DNA of 64,000 bases from Agathobacter sp. (lineage in GTDB: Bacteria > Bacillota > Clostridia > Lachnospirales > Lachnospiraceae). The notes beneath the pieces are model-generated. The model had not been told where the DNA came from. It worked only from the letters and a program-made list of their open reading frames with translations, and did not search any database. The stretch lies in assembly GCA_017409825.1 (NCBI GenBank), contig JAFQRZ010000001.1:1-64000 (forward strand), read 5' to 3'. Both the position numbers and the translations under genes were made by a program. This document shows positions 37,001 through 45,137 of the stretch, in pieces. Each line of letters begins with the position of its first letter. Within the stretch, counting starts at the first letter, position 1.

Positions 37001-40000
37001 AAAGGTAAATGCAGAAGCAGATGGTTTCTATGATATTAATATGGAAGCAGGTGCAAATACAGGAGCAAAATCATCACAGATTGCACTCCTCGTTGATGGA
37101 AAAGCTTTTGCGTTAAGTTTCCCATTAAAGAGTGAGACAACCTTGTCTGCGACTATATATTTGACCCAGGGTACACATATGTTGGTTTTCACAAGTCCAA
37201 TGCCAGTGGATAGTGAAACAGCAGCGGCTGCAGGAGAATACGACAATTCTGCATACCCATGGTTTAATATGAATTCCTTTACCTTTAGTAAAGGCCTCAC
37301 ATTTGTTGAAAAACCATCGGTAGCGGAAATTGATTTCGCAGAAGTATTAGGTGAAGTGGATGGTGTAATTAATGCTGGTGACGAAACAATCGTATTACCA
37401 AACCACTATACGGATGGCGGCGATACCTTAGGTAGTGCAGATGCAAATGAATTAAAGAATAATCGAGTTTCTGTAGAAACCTTGTTATTAAAAGGTTTTG
37501 ACAAGACTCCATTTGCTTCATTCAATGTGACGGCAAGTGAAAATGGAATCTATGATATTTATGCATTGGTTCAAACAGATGCAAAATTAACTTCAGGTCA
37601 GATTGTGGTTCTAGTTGATAGAACACAGATTGTAACAGTTCCAGTAGAAGCAGTAGGAGGCAATCAGATGCTTCATGCACAGATTCCACTTACAGAAGGA
37701 ACTCATAACCTTATCTTTACTTCACCAATGCCAGCAACGGATGAAGAAGCACAGGCAATTCCAGACGGCGATAGCGACGGATGGGCAGGTATGAATGGTG
37801 CATATAGATGGATGAACTATATTCGTTTTGCCATTGACAAAGACCTCACTGTGAAAACCGGAATTTTGGATTCTAAAACAGAAGGTATTGAGTCAGAAAA
37901 TTCTGTTCATATGGATTATACCGGTGGATATCAAGAAATCATATTCCCGGGTGCTTCAACAGGTAAGGTGCTCGGTGGTGATGATGTCATCAATCTAGTA
38001 AGTAAATTACCAGAAGATGCAGATTATTATGACTGGGGTCAGCTTTCTTACATTGAAATGGCAGTAGATGCCAATAAGGCTGGAAAATACGAATTTACAT
38101 TCAATGTAATTGCAACACAGGTTGCACAGGCAACGGTGTTTGCAAGAACCAGAGCAGTAGACAATACACTTCCAAAAGTAGTTGTATATGCAAATGGTAA
38201 ATTGTATGAAAAGACAATTTCATCTTGGGATGAATTTGAAAAAATTACAGTGGAAGTAGACTTGGTAAAAGGTGCTAATGTTGTACGTGTATTTACTGTA
38301 GCTGATGAAATCAAGGAAGGTGACAGAGTATTCTTCGATTATGTAGAGTACAATAGAACAGCGCTTGCAGATGTTATGGTAGAAGAAGTAAAAGAAAGTC
38401 AGACAATTGTAAATGCTGGTGATGAATCAAAGGTATTGTTTGGTCACTATACAGACAAGGGCGATACATTGGCTAGTGCTTCCCTTGGTGATTTGCAGTG
38501 GGACAAGCTCTCATTAGATGTTCTTACATATGACCATTTAAACCGCATTCCATATGCAGCAATTAAGGTAACGGCAGAAGAAAACGGCTATTATGATGTT
38601 GTTTTGACATTGAGTGCTTATAACGCTGATTTGAAATCTACACAAATTGGTTTGTTAGTAGATGCAAAACAAAAATATGTCCTTTCATTTGAAAAGACAA
38701 AATATCCAGAGATTCATGCATCCATTTATTTGACAAAGGGAACACATACGCTTGTATTTACCACCCCGATGCCAGCAGACAAAGAGACTGCGGCAGCAGC
38801 AGAGAAGTTTGACAAGCTGACATATCCATGGGTCGACATGTCAACCATTACCCTTAGCGAAGGATTAAAGGTAGCAGGTCGTCCAACAGTTGATGAGATT
38901 GAAACACCATTCTACAATCGCGTGGAAGCAGAAAACGGTGAATATGTACTTTACAACAACTATGAACCTGCACCAGAAGCGAGCAAAAATGCTTCGAATG
39001 GATATGTCATCGGTGGTCAGATGAGATGGATCTTTGAACAGACCTTTGAAGAACTGACTGCTTGGTTGGATGCAAAACATAATTCGTATATTGAATATGC
39101 GATAATGGCACCAGCAGATGGTGAATACAATATCAGACTTGGCTTCTTAGCAGGAGCAAAGGACGAGTCTGTAGCGAAACCTTATATTGCAGTTATCGTA
39201 AACGGTACCACACACAAGGTACAGTATAAAGAGAACTGGGGAAACATTCAGAAAGAAGAACTTACCATTACTCTGAAGGAAGGTTTAAATATTATTCGCT
39301 GTACAAGCTACACGATTGAACAGGAAGGCTATGAAGGTAAGGCATGGATTAATCATGATTTCCTTGATATCGACAAACGACTTATGGCTGTAAAACGCAG
39401 CTCTGTTAAAGTAGAAGCGGAAGACAGCGCATATTTCAACAAGTTTACAGTTCAAGATGGCGAAGACTATGAAAAGGCATCTGGTAAGGTGCTAGGTAAA
39501 GCGGACCGTAAATATATATCAGCACTTAAGATGACATTGGATCAGATTTCGCTTGAAAACATAAAACAGATTCCATATGCTTCCTTTACTGTGGAGGCAC
39601 CAGCAAATGGTTACTATGCTATGAGTCTGGATATGGCGACAGACGGAAGATTGAAACGCGGTACGATTGGTGTGCTCGTAGATGGACAGATGAATGTCGT
39701 AAAATATGCCAGAACTGGTAAATCTACAGCAGATGGTAGAGCAGATATGCTCATCTATCTGACAAAGGGCGAACATGTACTTACATTTACGACTCCAATG
39801 CCAGCAGATAGTTCGGTAGAGTTTAATTATTCATATAATATGGCAAACTTTGATAGCCTTACCTTATATGATGGTTTGAAACTTGCAAAAACACAGAAGG
39901 CGCCTACTACAGAGGCTGACTACATAAGACTTGAAGCAGAAGAACATGTGATGTTCAACTTGAACAGTAACAATGGCAACGCGGCAGGAAATGCATATTA

Positions 40001-41213
40001 CAAGGTATCACAGTCAGTAGCAGAAATGTATAGAGATGGTATCGATGGTACAAGAACACCATATGTGGAATTTACCATTCGAGCAAATGAAGCAGGTACA
40101 TATACACTGTATACGGGTGTTGCCTATGGTATGACTCAAGGCTGTACCAAGGATGAAATTGAAGCTGCCTTTGTAGTAGATACAAATGGCAAGCTCCAGA
40201 CAAAGACAGTACAGGTTACTAAGAATAGTACATGGAGTATTGTTCCTGTTACAGTCAATCTGGAAAAGGGTACGAATAAGGTACGCATGACACATTTGGG
40301 TAGTGATAGCCAGTGTGGTGGTACAACCTGGATCGATTTTGATTATATTGAGATGTCAGAATCTACAGCAGCAAAACTGAACTTTGCGAAGACAGGTATT
40401 ACCTTAGAAGCAGAGGAAGGTGTATTCGTAGGATACAATACAGAGTCTGGTGAAGGCTATCATAATGGACAGTATATTGGTTCTGCAGACTATGGCTATG
40501 TAGATGAAAATGATGTAACATTTGAGAATCTCAAACCAGATGATTTGGATGAAATGCCTCATGTTACTTATAACTTTGAAGTAGAGAAGGCAGGCACATA
40601 CACATTGTCTATTGGGTTTGCTTCAGGTCTGTATCATCATTTGACTGCAGAGATGGCAGAAGGAAGAACAGGTGGCTTTGCAGTTATCGTTAATGGTACT
40701 TCAAAGCAGCTAGTCGAGTTTGAGCTTACAACAGCTAATAGCCACTTAAGTCGTAATATTACAGTTGACCTGGTTGAAGGTGAAAATGAAATCACCGTAA
40801 CCACAACTCTGGCAGACTATATTATTGCACATACACCAAGAGATGATGAAAAGTATCGTCTCATCTGGATTGACCATGATTATATGGTGCTATCAGAGGG
40901 CTTATCCAGAGGTAAAGAGCCTGAGAAATACGGCTTAGAAGATAGTGACTACAATCATGCACAGATTACATTGAAAACAGATGCAGGAGATAAAGATGAT
41001 AATGTTGGAGATGACGCAACAAATAAACCGGGCGGATTCCTTGGTATGGTCGGCGACACAATCAAAGACGTTATTCAAAATATCTCAGAGAACATACCAG
41101 CTCCTGTTTTAGCAGGTATAGGTGTAGCAATTGCTGCAGCAGTTGGAGCTATCATTGTTTTCATTCGGAAGAAATTCAAGAAGACAAAAAATATAGAAGA
41201 GAGTTCTAAGTAA
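31071..41213 (+). CDS. giant cell-surface protein of ~19 carbohydrate-binding-like modules
   Basis: A 3380-residue protein with a signal peptide (residues 1-~25) and a C-terminal membrane helix (about 3342-3362, VLAGIGVAIAAAVGAIIVFI) followed by a basic tail. It is thus anchored in the membrane with the rest outside. Everything between consists of modules of about 165 residues that look like beta-sandwiches. Type A carries PYAAIKV..., QIALLVDGK and FTSPMP...YPWFNM. Type B carries KAPFASFNVTA, QIVVIVDR and PMP...WMNY. Type C opens with GIEAEDS, like CBM6/CBM35, and ends with VIFDYIEYD. Four A-B-C triads run from about residue 389 to 2443, after an N-terminal pair and before five further modules. 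I see no catalytic domain. It sits between GH30 and GH43, and a glycan-capturing scaffold is the likely role. Confidence 0.85.
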   Translation: MKLRRILAAVLAFAMVITASPFENVRFEAAGTTKTVSAIDETYMCWSETVKANSGGYLERQSTDGIRNDMPYIDSLRSNIKSLNSDMIEQFDASGEEWHWFAYRVNVQTEGTYTLGVAVNGCKYASYAIPLCVNNEVYTLTYTSKNQQVTTDVTLPIGEHVIVMFAPMPTDASDLVGTSMNIWNDYPWCNVQSVIVDSDLEVIKNSDKQLTDEEVVASFYSKVESGNIAYVTYDHMAEGGYKQDGTGAGGVTRGKVTQTLSQLITGDGKLNYLAKESLPYVQYIVDAEADGTYYLDIEYYMKAVAVEGDDKTAFAVIVNDKLYKVAHTETASTAKDFSQTIEVELKKGRNVIRTTGIIKDTVWFASSWMNYKSLAIESGAKFVPVSQTSVNAGDEATILANKYSDKGTTLGDRDYSILRYDYATIDTLKYAGNKIGDWPFASVQVTAEKDGYYDITVNAGPNTGGQSFQIGMLVDGEAYSLPFMASASTSIDASVYLTVGTHVLTFTSPMPETIKDVTWSQSYAYLYYPWFNFTSFTLGTGLEIAEKPELSDITAHLGTTMEASDSTLLVNKFDVTERDDTDNPIHKKYSSPDRSILTAKNITLENVLDLGYDKLPYIAYEVNVESAGTYEVGAIVKTKSGTSSQMGLIIDGTQVKGIPLAATAKEEFVSASVELSAGTHTIMLTCAMPKDSSTTEYPWFDIFELCISNGATIGNIHAQDTNVTVEMENTTYVSGGTQKPYAGASSGKVVGTEINSSEKLAEVWKSDGNKLLQIDWGQMSYAEFATTGTAGEHEIQLKVIATCTPDKKVADKEPEVYVYVNGEVYKKQLDAWNTFETITIKADLVEGINEFKCFAVADDASGDTSIFFDTLYFDTTKLTAVSLEEVADTKTEISFADTTQVFTHKYPVSEDSTKLANPVAGDMQYRKYYIDALNINQLTYVPYAAVKVAAENAGYYEIQIEANVKTGAAAADRIAMLVDGKSYTLRYKKSGADTLSTMIYLEKGTHMFIFTSPMPQTYDEVKDVVYPTGEGADFTELKNLYPWFDMKTLTLDEGLSIVEKPGYGDVDFSEVIDSVDTIIDAGDETLVLPDNYNDNDAILDGAARDQLKNDRVSLETLLLHGFDKAPYASFMVTAPADGTYDIYALVATDANLTSDQIAFIVDRMQVYAVTVEKKADNQIIHATVELTKGTHSIIFTAPMPFDDEEAQAIPAGETDNWAGLNGKYRWMNYIRFGIDKDLTLVSGLTPTIINGIEAEDSEYVKYHGNYEAQIYPGATGNHAVNGKDTAMVPGVIDKEALFHDWSKLSFIEFAVGAQSAGTQNITLGVIATNADNYTAGMVPVLMVYANGKWQEVSLEKWNTFEEVTVSIDLIEGKNIIRCVAEWRDVAGGTRVIFDYIEYDTSALTAVKAEDFAIGSTTYNAGDEEKVLSNKYTDNGDTLGSASCADMRWSKYYIDGLKVTQLPRIPYAALKVNAIVAGYYDIGMTAEGDSSALSKQIAVLVDGKAYPLTVGATLSASVYLEAGVHTLMFTSPMPVDKATADTTSSTNETKLYPWFNMNTITLGEGLEVTEKITTEEVMLAEVLRSVHGLTTAGDDTIVLPNRYTDNNGVLESADRNALKNNRVSVETLLEKGFDKAPFASFNVTAEENGTYDIYAHVSANSVLTSKQIVVIVDRTRIVSVPVEAVEGTQMIHASLGLEAGTHNIIFTTPMPQTDAEAQALLNDGSDNWSGMNNAYPWMNYEYFAIDKDLTVKTGIKDSTTTGIEAEDSTYIKHTGTYEVQIYPGASSAQAVVGQNISTDAVDTGAIYYDWNKFAGVEFAVKAQSAGSQVITLGMIATHAAESTTAAAPKLMVYANGVRKEATLTKWNTFEEVAITVNLKEGTNVIKCVPVAAEEVAGTRVIFDYIEYDTSALTAVEVADFATDANIYNAGDEDKFLTNYYTDKGDTLGDASRNPLKEAKHYIDALTINKLSVVPYAAIKVNAEADGFYDINMEAGANTGAKSSQIALLVDGKAFALSFPLKSETTLSATIYLTQGTHMLVFTSPMPVDSETAAAAGEYDNSAYPWFNMNSFTFSKGLTFVEKPSVAEIDFAEVLGEVDGVINAGDETIVLPNHYTDGGDTLGSADANELKNNRVSVETLLLKGFDKTPFASFNVTASENGIYDIYALVQTDAKLTSGQIVVLVDRTQIVTVPVEAVGGNQMLHAQIPLTEGTHNLIFTSPMPATDEEAQAIPDGDSDGWAGMNGAYRWMNYIRFAIDKDLTVKTGILDSKTEGIESENSVHMDYTGGYQEIIFPGASTGKVLGGDDVINLVSKLPEDADYYDWGQLSYIEMAVDANKAGKYEFTFNVIATQVAQATVFARTRAVDNTLPKVVVYANGKLYEKTISSWDEFEKITVEVDLVKGANVVRVFTVADEIKEGDRVFFDYVEYNRTALADVMVEEVKESQTIVNAGDESKVLFGHYTDKGDTLASASLGDLQWDKLSLDVLTYDHLNRIPYAAIKVTAEENGYYDVVLTLSAYNADLKSTQIGLLVDAKQKYVLSFEKTKYPEIHASIYLTKGTHTLVFTTPMPADKETAAAAEKFDKLTYPWVDMSTITLSEGLKVAGRPTVDEIETPFYNRVEAENGEYVLYNNYEPAPEASKNASNGYVIGGQMRWIFEQTFEELTAWLDAKHNSYIEYAIMAPADGEYNIRLGFLAGAKDESVAKPYIAVIVNGTTHKVQYKENWGNIQKEELTITLKEGLNIIRCTSYTIEQEGYEGKAWINHDFLDIDKRLMAVKRSSVKVEAEDSAYFNKFTVQDGEDYEKASGKVLGKADRKYISALKMTLDQISLENIKQIPYASFTVEAPANGYYAMSLDMATDGRLKRGTIGVLVDGQMNVVKYARTGKSTADGRADMLIYLTKGEHVLTFTTPMPADSSVEFNYSYNMANFDSLTLYDGLKLAKTQKAPTTEADYIRLEAEEHVMFNLNSNNGNAAGNAYYKVSQSVAEMYRDGIDGTRTPYVEFTIRANEAGTYTLYTGVAYGMTQGCTKDEIEAAFVVDTNGKLQTKTVQVTKNSTWSIVPVTVNLEKGTNKVRMTHLGSDSQCGGTTWIDFDYIEMSESTAAKLNFAKTGITLEAEEGVFVGYNTESGEGYHNGQYIGSADYGYVDENDVTFENLKPDDLDEMPHVTYNFEVEKAGTYTLSIGFASGLYHHLTAEMAEGRTGGFAVIVNGTSKQLVEFELTTANSHLSRNITVDLVEGENEITVTTTLADYIIAHTPRDDEKYRLIWIDHDYMVLSEGLSRGKEPEKYGLEDSDYNHAQITLKTDAGDKDDNVGDDATNKPGGFLGMVGDTIKDVIQNISENIPAPVLAGIGVAIAAAVGAIIVFIRKKFKKTKNIEESSK
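32235..33740 (+). repeat. module triad 1 (A-B-C) of the giant surface protein
   Basis: Residues ~389-890: module A (32235-32729), B (32730-33237) and C (33238-33740). It is the most diverged of the four triads; its B module has an insertion (ERDDTDNPIHKK) after the DST strand. Confidence 0.7.
33741..35310 (+). repeat. module triad 2 (A-B-C) of the giant surface protein
   Basis: Residues ~891-1413: A (33741-34280), B (34281-34820), C (34821-35310). The A module has a longer loop before its YPWFDM end. The C module end is nearly identical in DNA to that of triad 3. Confidence 0.75.
35311..36840 (+). repeat. module triad 3 (A-B-C) of the giant surface protein
   Basis: Residues ~1414-1923: A (35311-35785), B (35786-36350), C (36351-36840). 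Segment 36759-36808 matches 35235-35284 of triad 2 at 49 of 50 bases, a sign of recent duplication or gene conversion. Confidence 0.75.
36841..38400 (+). repeat. module triad 4 (A-B-C) of the giant surface protein
   Basis: Residues ~1924-2443: A (36841-37320), B (37321-37885), C (37886-38400). A and B are very close to those of triad 3, while C is more diverged (GIESENS opening, extra loop with FARTRAVDN). Confidence 0.75.
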
Positions 41214-41219
41214 AAGCGT

Positions 41220-41245
41220 AAGGGATGGGCTATTGTCCCATCCCT
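41220..41245 (+). terminator. intra-operon hairpin after the giant gene
   Basis: AGGGATGGG (41221-41229) pairs with CCCATCCCT (41237-41245) around a 7-base loop. Only short T-runs follow (CTTATGCATTTT). It may act as a partial terminator or protect the 3' end of the giant mRNA, lowering expression of the genes after it. Confidence 0.5.
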
Positions 41246-41270
41246 CTTATGCATTTTAAAGGAGAGAGCT

Positions 41271-42158
41271 ATGATGCAGACAATAAAAGGAAGCAATCCA
41301 ATCGTAAAAGGGCATTATGCAGATCCAGAAGCGAGATACTACGAAGGAAAATACTGGATTTATGTAACACATTCTACCGCATTTCCAGAACAGAAAAATC
41401 TGACCGTATTTTCTTCGGACGACATGGTAAATTGGGAATGCCATGAAAATATTATCCAGATGGAGGATTTTCCTTGGGTTTGGGGGGCAGTTTGGGCTCC
41501 AACGATTATTGAGAAAAATGAAAAGTATTATTTAATCTTTGCTACCAATGATATTCACAGTGATGAGGATCCAGGCGGGCTGGAAATTGCAGTTTCGGAT
41601 TCGCCAGCAGGACCATTCCGAGGATATCTTGGACACCCTTTAATTGGGGATATATACAACAATGCACAGCCGATTGATGCACATTTGTTTGAAGACACAG
41701 ATGGAACCATTTATTTATATTATGGTGGCTGGGGACATTGCATTGTTGCAGTTATGAATGAGACTATGGATGGATTTTTACCACTTCCAAATGGTGAGAT
41801 GCGTATGGAAATCACGCCAGAGGATTATGTGGAAGGTCCATGTATGATAAAGAGAGAAGGCAAATACTACTTCTTGTGGTCATCAGGCAAATGGAACAAA
41901 GGGGATTATCATGTTAATTATGGTGTGTCAGATACACCATTTGGACCATTTGTAAAAGAGAAAGTGATTTTGGAAACAGATGAATCAATTGCAAATTCAC
42001 CGGGCCACAATAGTTATATTTATTTGCCGGAGATGGATGAATACTATATGGTATATCATCGCAGACCAATGCATGATAAGACAAGGGACGGAAGAGAATT
42101 GTGCATTGATAGGCTATATGTACAAGCGGATGGCATCAAACCGGTTGAAATGACCTAA
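41271..42158 (+). CDS. GH43-family glycosidase, cytoplasmic
   Basis: A 295-residue five-bladed propeller enzyme. The three catalytic acids of GH43 are visible: base Asp18 in HYADPEA, pKa modulator Asp136 in PIDAHLF and acid Glu188 in YVEGPCMI. Family members remove arabinose, xylose or galactose residues from plant glycans. There is no signal peptide, so it acts on imported oligosaccharides. AAGGAGAGAG precedes the ATG. The size means a catalytic domain only, with no extra C-terminal module. The exact sugar is not determined. Confidence 0.9.
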   Translation: MMQTIKGSNPIVKGHYADPEARYYEGKYWIYVTHSTAFPEQKNLTVFSSDDMVNWECHENIIQMEDFPWVWGAVWAPTIIEKNEKYYLIFATNDIHSDEDPGGLEIAVSDSPAGPFRGYLGHPLIGDIYNNAQPIDAHLFEDTDGTIYLYYGGWGHCIVAVMNETMDGFLPLPNGEMRMEITPEDYVEGPCMIKREGKYYFLWSSGKWNKGDYHVNYGVSDTPFGPFVKEKVILETDESIANSPGHNSYIYLPEMDEYYMVYHRRPMHDKTRDGRELCIDRLYVQADGIKPVEMT

Positions 42159-42182
42159 AAACGCTCTTGAAGGAGGCGTGAA

Positions 42183-45119
42183 ATGAAATCAAATAGAAAA
42201 AGTAGAAAAGAAATTGCAAAAAGATGGATAGCTTCTATTCTGGTATTGGTAATGATGCTGTCAGTAGGATTTCCTTCTGTAAAAACGATTGCAGCGGCAA
42301 CGGAAGAGGTACCTCGTCCGGTAAGAGCAGAGGCAGATACAGCTTATCGTGGATGGATATCGGTAGCAGAGGAGGACATCGTTGCTGAGGCAATACTGGA
42401 ATCTTTAGGTGCTGAGATCAGTATCAAAGAAGAAAAAATCTTTGACATCTCTGTTCCAAAGGCAGGAGATTATGCAATCTTGCTGACATATGCGATGAAA
42501 GAAGCCGCTGTTTTGGACAGTACAGTAACGGTAAATCAGCTATCTGCAGATGGTAGTATTGTACAGTCTGCAAGAACGGAAGTATATAGTCTTTGGCAGG
42601 ATGAAACAAAGGACTATGCTTTGGACCGATATGGAAATGAAGTGTCACCTTCGCAGCTTACTTTAAATGAAGACGTGACAGATTATGTTCGTGAATACTC
42701 TTCTGTAAATGGAGCGGCAGTAGCTTTTCATTTTGAGGAAGGTGCACAGAAGATATCTATTTTAGCCAATGATGCGGATATTGTAATAAAGAATATCAGA
42801 CTGGTGAATCTCCCGATGCTATTGAATTATGAGACATATCAGTCAATGTATAGCGGTTCAGATTATACTGGCGCTCCTATAGTAATTGAAGGAGAGGACT
42901 ATGCTGTAAAAAATGATTCCGCAATTCGTAGTAAGGCAGGTTCGAATGCTGCTGTTACGCCATACCATCCATATTACAAATGGATGGCAACAGTAGATGG
43001 AAATTCATGGAAAACAGTCGGACAGAGAGTGGTGTGGAATTTTGCTGTGCCAGAAGATGGCTGGTACAATATCGCGTTCCATTATTCACAGAACTTTAAA
43101 GAAGGACAGGAATCGAGACGAACCATAGAGATTGACGGCCTGGTTCCATATCAGGAAATGCGAGAAATGGAATTTGCCTATACCGGTTCTAAATATGATT
43201 ATAAATATACGGACGGAAAAGTATATTTGACAGCAGGCGAGCACACGCTGGGTATGTATATTGAAATGCCCCAGATGCAGCCAATGATTGAGCAGGTAGA
43301 GCGTATCATGGACGACTTACAGGATATCGGTCTTAGTCTGCAGCAGGTTGCAGGTAGTGATGCAGATGCAACCAGAACATGGGAAATCGAAAAGTATATT
43401 CCAGGTGTTACAGAGCGTCTTACCAATATTCAATTGGAATTAGAAGAGTTATATAGCTATATGGAAGAGCAGTATGGGGATGAACCGGCCAGCAGCCAGA
43501 ATCTGAAGCTGGCAGCAGATATTTTGGCTCAGGTATTAAAGGAACCAGAAAAGCTGCCAACCCGTACGGAAGATATCAATGTAGGCTCCAGTTCAGCGAC
43601 CAGCTATTTAGCAGAACTCATTAATGGCTGGAAGAATCAGGGGCTTTCGATTGACAATATTTATTTTGTTGGAGAGGATGCAAAGCTTCCAAATCCAAAT
43701 GGCGATTTCTTTACCAATCTGGTAAACGGAATCAAGAAATTTTTCCACTCTTTATTCTCGAAGGATAGTGGATATACCACGGCTGCGTCAGATGATGATC
43801 AGGTACTTACCGTTTGGATTAATCGTTCGGTACAGTATGTAGAAATGATTCAGACGCTTTGTGATTCCAGATATGAAGGATATACCGATGAAAATGGAAA
43901 CAAAATCACCATTCAGTTTTCGGTTATGCCAGATGAAGGAAAATTGCTTTTGGCAAATGCTTCTAATACAGGACCAGATGTTGCTTTGGGTGTATCAGGA
44001 GACAAGCCTTATCAGTTGGCACTTCGAGGAGCAATTTATCCATTAACGGAGTTCGAGGACTTCGATGAATATGTAGAAGGCAAGTTCTTAGATGAGGCGT
44101 ATGAGCCATTTATATATGATGACGAAATATATGCAATGCCTGAAACACAGCAGTTCTATGTGCTCATGTATCGTACGGATATTATGGAACGATTGGGATT
44201 AGAGATTCCAAAAACATGGGATGATGTGGCAAATATGATGCCTACTTTGCGTCGCAATGGTATGAACTTCTATATGCCTCTTTCTTCTCAGACAGGTACG
44301 AAGAGCGTAGAAAATATTGCGATTTTCTTCTGGCAGTCAGCGGCTGCTAAGGGAGAAGATCCAACCCATAGTCTGTATTCGGAAGATGGACTTGCAACGA
44401 CTTTAAATAACGAAACGAATATTGAAGCATTCCAGACACTGACAGATTTGTATCTGCTCTATGGTTTGCAGAATAATATGCCAAGTTTCTATAACAATTT
44501 CAGATATGGAGTTTCTCCTATCGGAATTGGTAGCTTCTCCAATTATGTACAGATGCTCTATGCGGCACCAGAAATCGCCGATGACTGGGCCGTGGCACCT
44601 GTACCTGGCTTTGAAGCAGCGGATGGTACGATTTACAACCAGATGACTACCATTGGAAGCTCTGCAATTATCATGGAGGACAGTGATAAAAAAGAAGCTG
44701 CATGGGATTTCATCAAATGGTGGCTTTCCGATGAGACACAGGCGGAATTTGCACAGACCTTACAGTCAAAATACGGTTCTTCATATATTTGGAATAGTGC
44801 CAATGTAAATGCTTTCGCAGAGCTGGCAATTCCAGAGGAAGACAGAGCGGTAATTTTGGAACAGTGGAAGCATACAGAAAACATTCGTCATACACCAGCT
44901 TCCTACATGCTGGAGCGTTCACTTAGTGACGCATGGTACGATGTAGTAAATGGACATATTCCAGTGCGTAGAGCACTTAATACGGCTGCTGTCAACACAC
45001 AGCAGGAGCTCACAATCAAATTGCAGGAATTTGATTATATCAATGAGTCAGGCGAAGTGATACAGGAATACAGTATGAAGTCCATTGAAGAAATTTTTGA
45101 ACTATTACAGAACAATTAG
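42183..45119 (+). CDS. solute-binding protein fused to N-terminal carbohydrate-binding-like modules
   Basis: A 978-residue exported protein. Residues 1-39 are a long signal sequence (MMLSVGFPSVKTIAAA) without a lipobox. Residues ~45-212 are a first beta-rich module. Residues ~230-362 are a second one with the CBM35-like IVIEGEDYAVKN opening and GEHTLGMYIEMP close, resembling modules of the giant protein. Residues ~363-460 are helical, and a spacer follows. Residues ~541-978 are a family-1 solute-binding fold (VLTVWINRSVQYVEMIQTLC..., ALGVSGDKPYQLALRGAIYPL). Ordinary binding proteins have ~430 residues, so over half is added. It lies just before a permease pair. Retention on the cell is unexplained; the N-terminal helix may stay uncleaved. 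Confidence 0.88.
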   Translation: MKSNRKSRKEIAKRWIASILVLVMMLSVGFPSVKTIAAATEEVPRPVRAEADTAYRGWISVAEEDIVAEAILESLGAEISIKEEKIFDISVPKAGDYAILLTYAMKEAAVLDSTVTVNQLSADGSIVQSARTEVYSLWQDETKDYALDRYGNEVSPSQLTLNEDVTDYVREYSSVNGAAVAFHFEEGAQKISILANDADIVIKNIRLVNLPMLLNYETYQSMYSGSDYTGAPIVIEGEDYAVKNDSAIRSKAGSNAAVTPYHPYYKWMATVDGNSWKTVGQRVVWNFAVPEDGWYNIAFHYSQNFKEGQESRRTIEIDGLVPYQEMREMEFAYTGSKYDYKYTDGKVYLTAGEHTLGMYIEMPQMQPMIEQVERIMDDLQDIGLSLQQVAGSDADATRTWEIEKYIPGVTERLTNIQLELEELYSYMEEQYGDEPASSQNLKLAADILAQVLKEPEKLPTRTEDINVGSSSATSYLAELINGWKNQGLSIDNIYFVGEDAKLPNPNGDFFTNLVNGIKKFFHSLFSKDSGYTTAASDDDQVLTVWINRSVQYVEMIQTLCDSRYEGYTDENGNKITIQFSVMPDEGKLLLANASNTGPDVALGVSGDKPYQLALRGAIYPLTEFEDFDEYVEGKFLDEAYEPFIYDDEIYAMPETQQFYVLMYRTDIMERLGLEIPKTWDDVANMMPTLRRNGMNFYMPLSSQTGTKSVENIAIFFWQSAAAKGEDPTHSLYSEDGLATTLNNETNIEAFQTLTDLYLLYGLQNNMPSFYNNFRYGVSPIGIGSFSNYVQMLYAAPEIADDWAVAPVPGFEAADGTIYNQMTTIGSSAIIMEDSDKKEAAWDFIKWWLSDETQAEFAQTLQSKYGSSYIWNSANVNAFAELAIPEEDRAVILEQWKHTENIRHTPASYMLERSLSDAWYDVVNGHIPVRRALNTAAVNTQQELTIKLQEFDYINESGEVIQEYSMKSIEEIFELLQNN

Positions 45120-45137
45120 AGGAAAGGAAGGTAAATT

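Noticed and set aside
32235..38400. Repeats suggesting a CRISPR array
   Set aside because: The period is ~1.5 kb and the repeats encode protein modules; there are no short identical repeats with spacers and no cas genes.
31071..41213. Minus-strand frames of 70-110 codons within the giant gene
   Set aside because: They lack ribosome sites and domains, lie opposite strongly conserved repeat modules, and are explained as shadows of the long plus-strand frame.
31071..41213. Sortase-anchored surface protein
   Set aside because: No LPxTG-like motif precedes the C-terminal helix; anchoring looks like a simple transmembrane helix with a basic tail.
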